From NCBI GenBank assembly GCA_013314715.1, contig JABUFC010000001.1, positions 1 through 64,000 on the forward strand: a stretch of 64,000 nt of DNA. Direction: 5' to 3'. The notes beneath the pieces are model-generated. The model was not told the origin of the DNA and did no database searches. It saw nothing but the letters and a program-made list of their open reading frames with translations. The position numbers and the translations under genes were made by a program. Below are positions 54,861 through 62,635 of the stretch, in pieces. Numbering within the stretch: the stretch's first letter is position 1; every line of letters begins with the position of its first letter. Source of the stretch: Bacteroidales bacterium. GTDB lineage: Bacteria; Bacteroidota; Bacteroidia; Bacteroidales; GWA2-32-17.

Positions 54861-55736
54861 TTATTCGTTTTTTTTACCTATTTTTAATAATTCTATTTCG
54901 AATACAACGGAACTATATGGTGGAATAATACCTGTAGAAGAGCCTTCTTTACCAAAAGCCATAAAAGAGGGGATAACGAAAATGGATTTTTCGCCTTCAT
55001 GCATCATCCCTATGGCTTTTTCGAGGCCTTTTATTACTTGCCATTCGGAGCCATAAACAAAACTAAAAGGTTCATTTCGTTTGCGTGTGCTATCAAAAAG
55101 TTTTCCATTTAAAAAATAACCTTCAAAATGGACAGTTATGGTATCGCCATAGTTTACTGTTTTGGAATTACCTTTATTGATGGGAATTTTATAAATGACG
55201 GTATCGTTGGGCATGTAGTTTATGTTTCGTTTTTCAAGATAATTTTTTAGAACTTTTTTTTCGTATTCTCCAAAATCTTCGACCCAAGCTAAAAATTCTT
55301 CTTTATCTTTTTTAAATTCTTCGGCTGTTTTTACTGTTTCAATTTTTAAAATAATTTTAAGATAACTTTCGGGTGGAATAAATAAAGGTAGTGGACTTTC
55401 GAGTGTCTTTTCAAAAAAAGGATCGGCTTTGATAAAAAAAGCAGCACTATCGCCTTCACTTAGCATATAAAAGCAGTCTTCGATAGCACCTTCATAAAGG
55501 GGTTTTTCTATTTTGGCTGTACGTATGGCATCGAAAAAAATAGAATCGTCGGCAGTAGCGTATTGAATATGAAAAGTTACATAATTGCCTTCTTGAACAT
55601 ACTTGTTGGCTTCGCCTATACCTAATAATTTAAAGTAAATACCTTTGTCGGTTAATTTGTAACCAGTGATTTTCGATTCGTTACAACTTATAAAAAAAAG
55701 TAGTGTTACGATGATCGAAATATAATAACGAATCAT
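54861..55736 (-). CDS. FKBP-type peptidyl-prolyl isomerase lipoprotein with two FKBP-like domains
   Basis: A 291-residue predicted lipoprotein (MIRYYISIIVTLLFFISC; Cys18). The C-terminal FKBP domain is canonical: VNYGDTITVHFEGYFLNGKLFDST, then WQVIKGLEKAIGMMHEGEK and GIIPPYSSVVFEIELL. Residues about 40-140 form a diverged FKBP-like domain (VTFHIQYATADDSIFFDA, MLSEGDSAAFFI). It should fold periplasmic or surface proteins. Its ATG overlaps the ribE TGA by four bases (ATGA), which fixes this start and implies coupled translation. Confidence 0.9.
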   Translation of the reverse strand: MIRYYISIIVTLLFFISCNESKITGYKLTDKGIYFKLLGIGEANKYVQEGNYVTFHIQYATADDSIFFDAIRTAKIEKPLYEGAIEDCFYMLSEGDSAAFFIKADPFFEKTLESPLPLFIPPESYLKIILKIETVKTAEEFKKDKEEFLAWVEDFGEYEKKVLKNYLEKRNINYMPNDTVIYKIPINKGNSKTVNYGDTITVHFEGYFLNGKLFDSTRKRNEPFSFVYGSEWQVIKGLEKAIGMMHEGEKSIFVIPSFMAFGKEGSSTGIIPPYSSVVFEIELLKIGKKNE

Positions 55737-56356
55737 TTTAAGTCCATTATTTGACTCTTCCAATTTTCGATCTGAGCTTGTAAGATGCGTCGTATATATT
55801 TACCTATTATATCAAATTCTAAGTTTACAACGGTGCCTACTTTTATTTGATGAAAATTAGTAACTTGATATGTGAAAGGAATTATAGCAACGCTAAATTT
55901 ACCCGTTTGAGCGTTTACTACTGTAAGGCTTACTCCATTGACGGCAATGGATCCCTTTTCGACATTGATATTGCCAGTACTAGGGTCGTATTCGAAAGTA
56001 AAATACCAACTACCATCAACTTCTTTTATATCTGTACAAATAGCTGTTTGATCAACATGTCCTTGTACTAAATGACCATCAAGGAGTTTATCCATCGTCA
56101 TGCTACGTTCGAGGTTCACTTTATCGCCCACTTTTAACAAACCTAAATTGGTTTTGTCGAGTGTCTCTTGGATAGCAGTTACGGTATATGTTTCTTCTGT
56201 TTTTTTTACGACGGTTAAACAAACTCCATTATGAGCTATACTTTGGTCTATTTTTAAGTCTTTTACAAACGAACATTGCATTGTTATATGCAAATTGCCT
56301 CCATCTTTTTCGAGTTTTACGACTGGAGCAGCTTCTTCGACAATACCTGAAAACAT
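55733..56356 (-). CDS. ribE: Riboflavin synthase alpha subunit
   Basis: A 207-residue enzyme that dismutates two lumazine molecules to riboflavin. It has two tandem lumazine-binding domains: MFSGIVEEAAPVV ... HNGVCLTVV in the first and DGHLVQGHVDQTA ... VNGVSLTVVNA in the second. Length is standard. No FMN riboswitch is visible in the 184 bases upstream, which hold only a -7 box at 56374-56381. Confidence 0.96.
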   Translation of the reverse strand: MFSGIVEEAAPVVKLEKDGGNLHITMQCSFVKDLKIDQSIAHNGVCLTVVKKTEETYTVTAIQETLDKTNLGLLKVGDKVNLERSMTMDKLLDGHLVQGHVDQTAICTDIKEVDGSWYFTFEYDPSTGNINVEKGSIAVNGVSLTVVNAQTGKFSVAIIPFTYQVTNFHQIKVGTVVNLEFDIIGKYIRRILQAQIENWKSQIMDLK

Positions 56357-56373
56357 ATTTTATTATTTTTTTA

Positions 56374-56381
56374 CAAAAGTA
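56374..56381 (-). promoter_or_regulatory. -7 element (TACTTTTG) for ribE
   Basis: Perfect TAnnTTTG on the minus strand, 17 bases before the ATG. No clear -33 element. Confidence 0.45.
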
Positions 56382-56540
56382 GTGATAAAATTATAAATCG
56401 ACACTTAAAAAAATCATAAAGTTATGTTTAAAAGCTTTAAAGGTTGGTAATTTTATTTTCTCTTTGTTTAGTAAGTAAATGAACAAAGCAATTATGATCA
56501 ATAAAAAATATATTATATTCGTGGATATCAAAATAAATGG

Positions 56541-57620
56541 CTATTTATTTTCAGATTGTATTCTAATAGCTTCGAGGTGAATAGCTTCGAGCATTAATTT
56601 AATGAATTCTTTGTTAAGTCCAAGATCATCGGCTTTTTGTAGTCGGCTTTCAATAATTTCACGCCAACGTTTTAATTGTAAAATGGAGATTTGATGGTCT
56701 TTTTTATATTGAGCCATTTGTCGAACGACCTCCATTCGTTGCGATAATAATTCTATAAGTTGATTATCGATAGAGTCGATTTTTTCGCGAAGTCGAATAA
56801 GTTCTAAATGCTCAATTTCGTTTTTGACGTTGCAAAAGTTTAATTTATCGAGTAATTGTATAAGTTTAGCGGGGGGGAGTTGTTGTTGGGCATCGCTCAG
56901 AGCTTCTGATGGATTGATATGAGTTTCGAGCATTAAACCATCGTAGCAGAGGTCTAAGGCTTTTTGAGCAATTTTGTAAATGTATTTGGTGTTCCCGGCA
57001 ATATGACTGGGGTCGGCAAGGATGGGAATTTCGGGATATTGAGTTTTTAAATCGATTACTAGCTCCCATTTGGGAATATTGCGAAGATGTGTGTATTCAA
57101 ATGGATAAAAACCTCGATGAACGGCGGCTATTTTTTTTATTCCACTTTTGTAGATACGTTCTATCGCACCTAACCAAAGTTTTAGGTCGGGATTCATCGG
57201 ATTTTTAATAAGCACAATACTGGAAGTGCCTTTGAGTGAACTGGCAATTTGTTGGACAGAATAAGGGTTTGAAACAGTTCGAGTGCCAAGCCAAACAACG
57301 TCAATATTATTTTTTAAACACAATTCAACATGAGAGGGGCTCATTACCTCTACGGCCAGCTTCAAACCGAAATCGCGTTTAATTTCTTGCAACCATTCAA
57401 ATGCAGGTTCGCCCATGCCTTCAAAATCGTTGGGACTTGTGCGAGGTTTCCAAACACCAGCTCTGAAAATGCGTATGCGAGGGTCGTTTTTTAATGCTTG
57501 TGCTGTTTGGTAAACCTGATTGCGGTTTTCGGCACTACATGGTCCTGCAATGATTATCGGAAAAGGTACATCGCCATCAAACCATTGGGTTATTGGAACT
57601 ATGTTAAACGATTTTTTCAC
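56541..57620 (-). CDS. Bifunctional DAHP synthase / chorismate mutase
   Basis: A 359-residue fusion. Residues 1-260 are a type I beta (KDSA-like) DAHP synthase for the first step of aromatic amino-acid synthesis: GPCSAENRNQVYQTAQ, FRAGVWKPRTSPNDFEG, and DPSHIAGN. Residues about 270-359 are a type II chorismate mutase helix bundle (LREKIDSIDNQLIELLSQRMEVV). The mutase probably also gives prephenate feedback control, as in other fusions. Translation starts at GTG 57620; the frame has no ATG nearby, and a stop lies about nine codons upstream. A -7 box ends only four bases before the GTG. Confidence 0.95.
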   Translation of the reverse strand: MKKSFNIVPITQWFDGDVPFPIIIAGPCSAENRNQVYQTAQALKNDPRIRIFRAGVWKPRTSPNDFEGMGEPAFEWLQEIKRDFGLKLAVEVMSPSHVELCLKNNIDVVWLGTRTVSNPYSVQQIASSLKGTSSIVLIKNPMNPDLKLWLGAIERIYKSGIKKIAAVHRGFYPFEYTHLRNIPKWELVIDLKTQYPEIPILADPSHIAGNTKYIYKIAQKALDLCYDGLMLETHINPSEALSDAQQQLPPAKLIQLLDKLNFCNVKNEIEHLELIRLREKIDSIDNQLIELLSQRMEVVRQMAQYKKDHQISILQLKRWREIIESRLQKADDLGLNKEFIKLMLEAIHLEAIRIQSENK

Positions 57621-57624
57621 GCTA

Positions 57625-57632
57625 CAAAGATA
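57625..57632 (-). promoter_or_regulatory. -7 element (TATCTTTG) abutting the DAHP synthase start
   Basis: Perfect TAnnTTTG on the minus strand; the GTG start begins five bases after its last base. If used, the transcript would begin at or within the start codon. Confidence 0.45.
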
Positions 57633-57689
57633 TGATATTATACCTTAATCTGGTTATTGGCATTATTTTTTTCACAACTTTTAGCTATT

Positions 57690-57718
57690 GAGTTAAAAAT
57701 ATTATAGTTCTTTCTTTG
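57690..57718 (+). promoter_or_regulatory. Candidate promoter for the OprB-like porin
   Basis: ATTG ending at 57690, 20 bases, then TTTCTTTG (57711-57718), one base from TAnnTTTG. The ATG is ten bases further. Confidence 0.4.
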
Positions 57719-57728
57719 TAGAAAAAAA

Positions 57729-58802
57729 ATGAGAAATTTTTTTTTAATATTGGTTTTCTTGATGGTCTTTAAATTTGTATTTGCTAAAGACAGTTTAATT
57801 GTTTTATCGAATCGTTTTAATTTAACTTATGATGTTTATTCTAACTTATATGGAGGTATAAGAAAAGGTACTGTTTATCGCAATTTAATGCAAATGGGAA
57901 CTGAAATAAGTTCCAAATATTTAAAAAATACATTACTTAATATTAAAATAGCAAACGCTGGAGGTCAATCACCCTCAAGCAATTTGGTTGGAGATTTACA
58001 AACCATTTCAAATATTGATGCTGATGTTAGTTTATTTATTTATGAATTATATTTACGATATGTAAAAAATAAAACATGGTTAAAATTTGGTATTCATAAT
58101 TTAAATGAAGATTTTGTACTGTGTGAGCATGCTTCCGATTTAATTAATAGTTCGTTTGGTATTCCTTCGTTAATTACTGTAAATAGCTTTGCTTCGGTTT
58201 ATCCAAAAACAACTTTAGGATTGAGTTTTAGTCATGATTTTTCTATATTAAAGTTAAAAACAGCTGTTTTTGATGGTTTTCCAGATAAATTATATCGTAA
58301 TGATTTAGCATGGGGAATTCATTTATATGATGGTATTGTTCATATTTTGGAGGTAGAAAAAAACGTAAAAAATAATTTATATCGTATAGGTTTGTATAAT
58401 TACACAGGATGTTTAACGGAAAATGAAGCTAACATTCGTTTAGTTCCAAATCATTTTATTTATTCTGTTGTTTCAGGTAGTATTGATTCTTCAAAACAAT
58501 ACTTTATTCAATTTGCAAAAAGTTTAAAAGCGTCAATGCATCATTATTATTTAGGCACAGGATTTAAAATTAATTATACAATTCGGCGTATGAATCTTTC
58601 GAGTAACTTTGGTTTAGCATATGCAGGTAATACAAACAAATCAAAAGACGAAATTGTTTTAGAGTTTGCTAATTCGTTTCAAATTGCCGAAAAATATAAA
58701 ATAACTCCCGATTTTCAATACATAATCAATCCTTCTGGCACCAATAAACATTTGTCCAATTCTTTTGTTTTAATTTTACGATGCCAGTTAATGGTTTATT
58801 AA
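57729..58802 (+). CDS. OprB-like outer membrane porin
   Basis: A 357-residue protein with a signal peptide (to about residue 20) and amphipathic strands throughout. KFGIHNLNEDFVLCEHASDLINSSFGIP followed by a YPKTTLG strand, AVFDGFP and, at the end, ITPDFQYIINPSGTN match carbohydrate-selective porin OprB as I recall it. It is shorter than Pseudomonas OprB. Substrate unknown. Its TAA overlaps the TAA of the convergent gene, leaving no room for a terminator. Confidence 0.75.
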   Translation: MRNFFLILVFLMVFKFVFAKDSLIVLSNRFNLTYDVYSNLYGGIRKGTVYRNLMQMGTEISSKYLKNTLLNIKIANAGGQSPSSNLVGDLQTISNIDADVSLFIYELYLRYVKNKTWLKFGIHNLNEDFVLCEHASDLINSSFGIPSLITVNSFASVYPKTTLGLSFSHDFSILKLKTAVFDGFPDKLYRNDLAWGIHLYDGIVHILEVEKNVKNNLYRIGLYNYTGCLTENEANIRLVPNHFIYSVVSGSIDSSKQYFIQFAKSLKASMHHYYLGTGFKINYTIRRMNLSSNFGLAYAGNTNKSKDEIVLEFANSFQIAEKYKITPDFQYIINPSGTNKHLSNSFVLILRCQLMVY

Positions 58803-60754
58803 TAAAAATTTATGGGTGGCAATAATTCATCAAGCGAAAGGGTATCTGATTTCAGGAATTTTTTAGCTTCTCCTTTTAATTCTACTTGAGGTTGAAATGC
58901 ATCGAATTCAGATTGACTAATCATTTGTTTACCGAGCATTCGATTGGCAACAAATTTTAAGAAATCTTGCACAGCAGGCTTTAGAGTTCCCGTAGAATCG
59001 AACGAAGAGGCAAAATGTTTTGGTTTGGGCACAATAGATGCCATAAATATGGCTTCGGGTAGGCTAAGTTCCGATGGTTTTTTATTAAAATAAAATTGAC
59101 TTCCTTTTGATACTCCGTAAATACTTGGTCCAAATTCAATGATATTCAGATAGATTTCGAACATTCGGTCTTTGGAGCAAAGACGCATATTTTCGATAAT
59201 CCATACAATGAGCATTTCTTCGAGTTTACGCGAAATGGTTTTGTGGCGGTTTAAGTACAAATTTTTTACTAATTGCATGGTAATGGTGCTACCGCCGCGT
59301 GCAAATCGTTTGCGTTTGAGGTTTTGTATCAACGCATTTTTAAAAGCTTCTTGAATAAAGCCTCTATGCCAATAAAAAGCGCCATCTTCGGTGCAAAGCA
59401 ATGCGTTTCTTAAATAAGGCGAGATTTGTTGCAAAGGAACAAAATTCGGATTAGAATAGCTAACAAGAATTTGGTCTACCGGCTGTTCTTTTTCGTAAAC
59501 GGTATGTACAAAATCGCTGTCGAGCTTGGCTAAATTTACGTTTCCGTAAGAGTATATCGATAGCTTTTCGGGTCGTAAATCCGATTCTAATTTGAGCGAA
59601 TCGAGTAGCGAAAAATCGACTTCGAAATAGAGCTTATACGATAAGTTACCCTTTGCTTTAATGCCCGATGTGTTGGGGAATAAACCCTCAGGTAACGACG
59701 AAAAAAGCTCCTGAGCAGGGAAAGAAGGTTTGTTTATTTTTAATACGATATGTTTGGTAGGATAAACTTGAAAACGGATATACGGATTAAACGTAAGTTG
59801 ATTAAAATGAACTTGACTGGTGCTGTCTAAAATAAAAGCATTTTCGGTTATCAGAATGTGGTAATCTAAACGTAGTTTGTCGAATTGGACATCGGAAAAA
59901 GATACAGCGGGCTGATTTACAAAAAAATGGAGCAATTCGCTTTGACCTGTTAAAAGCATATTACCACCTTCGGTAGTTTGATGGATTGAGAAAAAAGCAG
60001 TATCGAAGTGAGTTTTTAATTGTATTTTTTCAAAACCGGGAAAAAAATCTTTTTCATGGTATTTATTTACTACTTTGGAGTATATCGTTCTATCATCTGG
60101 CGAAATGAGGTTGGCCAATAAAAAATGTTGTTGATTTTTTTTATCTGAAATGGTAATGGGAAAATTGATTTTGTAATCGTGAATTTGGATGAAAGGAATG
60201 CTAATTTGAATATTGTTTTTTTCTTTGCGTTTAATTAAAACGTTGATATTCGAAATGTTTCCTTTTTCGGGCAAAATATCGAACAATGCTTTGAAAATTA
60301 GCGAAGAGCGTTCGGTATAGTCGGGGCGGGTGGTAGTTTTTTGGGTGGTGTCTGCATTTTTGCGTTTGAAAAGAGTAGAAAAATTATCGGTAGAATCGTA
60401 TTTACATAAGGTCATAGTGGTGTTTTGCCAAAAAATATCTTTAATAGCAATATCGCCGAAAAGAGCTTTAAACGGTTTAATGGTAATGCTTAATGTGTCG
60501 ATGGTGCCAATGGTATCGAATGGAGAAATAAAGTATATGCTGTCGAAATCGATTCGACTGATGCCGCTAAGTTGAAAATCTTTAATAATGATTTGCCCTA
60601 TATGTGTTTCGTTAAAATGTTTGATTTTTGATTCTACAATATATTGAAAAAGGGTGTTTTTTAGTAATAATAAGGCAATAAACAAAAAAATAAAGGTCCC
60701 AAGCAGTCCGATGCCAATTTTTTTCAAAATTTTCTTGTTTATAGTTATGTTCAT
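58799..60754 (-). CDS. Transglycosylase (GT51) fused to an AsmA-like N-terminal region
   Basis: A 651-residue membrane protein. One helix near residues 10-30 anchors it, about 30-420 form an AsmA/DUF-like periplasmic region, and about 430-600 are a glycosyltransferase family 51 domain: TEDGAFYWHRGF with the catalytic Glu, RGGSTITMQLVKNL, then IIENMRLCSKDRMFEIYLNIIEFG and YGVSKGSQFYF. It should polymerise lipid II; no transpeptidase domain follows. It lies four bases after hldD in the same transcript. A second, simpler GT51 gene sits 1.1 kb away on the other strand. Confidence 0.88.
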   Translation of the reverse strand: MNITINKKILKKIGIGLLGTFIFLFIALLLLKNTLFQYIVESKIKHFNETHIGQIIIKDFQLSGISRIDFDSIYFISPFDTIGTIDTLSITIKPFKALFGDIAIKDIFWQNTTMTLCKYDSTDNFSTLFKRKNADTTQKTTTRPDYTERSSLIFKALFDILPEKGNISNINVLIKRKEKNNIQISIPFIQIHDYKINFPITISDKKNQQHFLLANLISPDDRTIYSKVVNKYHEKDFFPGFEKIQLKTHFDTAFFSIHQTTEGGNMLLTGQSELLHFFVNQPAVSFSDVQFDKLRLDYHILITENAFILDSTSQVHFNQLTFNPYIRFQVYPTKHIVLKINKPSFPAQELFSSLPEGLFPNTSGIKAKGNLSYKLYFEVDFSLLDSLKLESDLRPEKLSIYSYGNVNLAKLDSDFVHTVYEKEQPVDQILVSYSNPNFVPLQQISPYLRNALLCTEDGAFYWHRGFIQEAFKNALIQNLKRKRFARGGSTITMQLVKNLYLNRHKTISRKLEEMLIVWIIENMRLCSKDRMFEIYLNIIEFGPSIYGVSKGSQFYFNKKPSELSLPEAIFMASIVPKPKHFASSFDSTGTLKPAVQDFLKFVANRMLGKQMISQSEFDAFQPQVELKGEAKKFLKSDTLSLDELLPPINFY

Positions 60755-60758
60755 CTCA

Positions 60759-61724
60759 CTAATAATAAAGTTTTTTTGACAAATAGTGGTTTACATAATC
60801 GTTCACACCATCTTCGAGTGAGGTAAAGGGTTGGTTATAGCCAATGGATTTTAATTTAGCCATTTCGGCTTGGGTAAAGTATTGGTATTTGTCTCTGATA
60901 TCTTCGGGTGTGTCGATATATTCAATGTTTTCAGGAATATTCATGGCTTTAAAGGTGGCTTTGGCAAGATCGTTGAAAGAGCGAGCCTGTCCTGTTCCAA
61001 GGTTATAAATGCCTGAATTTTTTCTGTGGTTCATTAAAAAAAACAGCACATCGCAAACATCTTTTACATAAACAAAATCGCGTTTTTGCTCACCGTGTGC
61101 AATACCTTCTTTGTGCGATTTGAAGAGTTTCATTTTGCCGGTTTCTTTAATCTGATGGTAAGCATGGAAAATAACCGATGCCATTCGTCCTTTGTGGTAT
61201 TCGTTGGGACCATATACATTGAAGAACTTTAGCCCAGCCCAGAAATATGGTTTTTGCGACTGCGATAGTGCCCATTGGTCGAACTCATTTTTTGAAATGC
61301 CGTAAGGGTTCAATGGTTTTAGTTGTGATATGATCGATTCGTCGTCGTTGTATCCCAATTCGCCGGCTCCGTAAGTAGCAGCACTTGAAGCATAAACCAT
61401 GGGTAAACCGTATTCGACCGAGAGTAGCCAAAGTGTTTTGGTATAATTAACGTTAAGTTTTTGGAAAATTTCATAATTAAATTCGGTGGTGTCGGTTCTT
61501 GCACCAATATGGAAAATGAACTCAACAAATTTATGATTTAATTTAAGCCATTCGGGGAAAATATCGCGATGTATCTTTAACGAAAAATCTTTGTTTTGTA
61601 GGTTTTTATTTTTAGCTTCGTTCGAAAAATCGTCAACTAAAACCAAATCGTTGAAATGCTCGCTGTTGAGTTTTGAAATCATCGCACTGCCAATAAATCC
61701 GGCAGCTCCTGTTACTACTATCAT
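60759..61724 (-). CDS. hldD: ADP-L-glycero-D-manno-heptose 6-epimerase
   Basis: A 321-residue short-chain dehydrogenase-like epimerase for LPS inner-core heptose. The NADP-binding motif is GAAGFIG (6-12), the catalytic pair is in YASSAATYG and NPYGISKNEFD, and FHIGARTDTTE plus RMASVIFHAYHQI are HldD signatures. Length is standard. -7 box at 61738-61745. It heads a two-gene unit with the AsmA-GT51 protein, both for the envelope. Confidence 0.93.
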   Translation of the reverse strand: MIVVTGAAGFIGSAMISKLNSEHFNDLVLVDDFSNEAKNKNLQNKDFSLKIHRDIFPEWLKLNHKFVEFIFHIGARTDTTEFNYEIFQKLNVNYTKTLWLLSVEYGLPMVYASSAATYGAGELGYNDDESIISQLKPLNPYGISKNEFDQWALSQSQKPYFWAGLKFFNVYGPNEYHKGRMASVIFHAYHQIKETGKMKLFKSHKEGIAHGEQKRDFVYVKDVCDVLFFLMNHRKNSGIYNLGTGQARSFNDLAKATFKAMNIPENIEYIDTPEDIRDKYQYFTQAEMAKLKSIGYNQPFTSLEDGVNDYVNHYLSKKLYY

Positions 61725-61737
61725 AGTATTTTTTTCG

Positions 61738-61745
61738 CAAAGTTA
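61738..61745 (-). promoter_or_regulatory. -7 element (TAACTTTG) for hldD
   Basis: Perfect box on the minus strand, 13 bases before the ATG; a TTG about 21 bases upstream could be the -33 element. Confidence 0.5.
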
Positions 61746-61859
61746 CTAAACCCTTATAATTTTTCACAATAGAATGATAAAAAAAGAGAATAATACCGTA
61801 TATATTATCTAACCATTAAAATTGGCTATAAAATGTATCATTTCGTATAACTATTTTAG

Positions 61860-61867
61860 TATTTTTG
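61860..61867 (+). promoter_or_regulatory. -7 element (TATTTTTG) for mtgA
   Basis: Perfect TAnnTTTG, 12 bases before ATG 61880. It covers the in-frame TTG at 61865, which is therefore not the start. Confidence 0.5.
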
Positions 61868-61879
61868 TGCCAAAAAATT

Positions 61880-62560
61880 ATGCTCAGAAAGCTTTGGAAA
61901 TGGTTTAAGCGTTTAGTTTTATTTTTTTTTATTAGCAGCATATTTATGGTTTTGGTTTATAAGTGGGTGCCGGTATATGTTACTCCACTTATGATAATAC
62001 GTTCAGTTGAGCAAATATTTTCAGGTGAAATGCCTCGTATGCACAAAAAATGGGTGCCTATCGAAGAAATATCGAAACATATGCCCAAAGCTGTTATGGC
62101 TGGCGAAGATCAGAATTTTATGAATCATTCGGGTTTTGATTTTAAAGCAATGAAGCGTGCATATGAGTATAATAAAAAAGGTAAAAAAATCAGAGGTGGA
62201 AGTACTATTAGTCAGCAAACAGCAAAAAATGTTTTTTTGTGGCCAGGAAGGTCGTATATTAGAAAAGCTTTTGAAGCATATTTTACTCTTTTAATAGAGT
62301 TATGCTGGTCTAAAGAACGTATTATGGAGGTATATCTTAATGTTATTGAAACAGGCGATGGAATATATGGAGTAGAAATGGCATCGCAAAAGTATTTTCA
62401 TAAATCGTCTAAAAAACTTACCAAGTCGGAGGCTGCTGCTATTGCCGCCTGCTTGCCTAATCCTCTAAAATACAAGCCAACTTCAAATACAAAGTTCGTT
62501 AGTCGTCATAAATCGTTTATTTTGAGATATATGGGCAATATGCCGAAGGTCTCCGATTAA
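61880..62560 (+). CDS. mtgA: Monofunctional peptidoglycan transglycosylase
   Basis: A 226-residue membrane-anchored GT51 enzyme that polymerises glycan strands. One helix (about 12-32), then VMAGEDQNFMNHSGFD with the catalytic Glu, RGGSTISQQTAKNVFLWPGRS and IMEVYLNVIETGDGIYGVEMAS. Length is typical for MtgA. It is divergent from hldD. It starts at ATG 61880, since the earlier in-frame TTG lies in the -7 box. Confidence 0.93.
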   Translation: MLRKLWKWFKRLVLFFFISSIFMVLVYKWVPVYVTPLMIIRSVEQIFSGEMPRMHKKWVPIEEISKHMPKAVMAGEDQNFMNHSGFDFKAMKRAYEYNKKGKKIRGGSTISQQTAKNVFLWPGRSYIRKAFEAYFTLLIELCWSKERIMEVYLNVIETGDGIYGVEMASQKYFHKSSKKLTKSEAAAIAACLPNPLKYKPTSNTKFVSRHKSFILRYMGNMPKVSD

Positions 62561-62619
62561 ATCAATTTTTTTATTAAGATAGCTCATATAAAATTTTAAA
62601 AACATTTGTTTTTATTAGT

Positions 62620-62627
62620 TATTTTTG
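62620..62627 (+). promoter_or_regulatory. -7 element (TATTTTTG) for the efflux pump
   Basis: Perfect TAnnTTTG, eight bases before the ATG at 62636; a leader of about four bases is implied. The nearest TTTG (62605-62608) is too close to be the -33 element. Confidence 0.45.
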
Positions 62628-62635
62628 AAAAAAAA

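Noticed and set aside
56357-56540. FMN riboswitch before ribE
   Set aside because: No RFN-like conserved segments; only AT-rich DNA and a -7 box.
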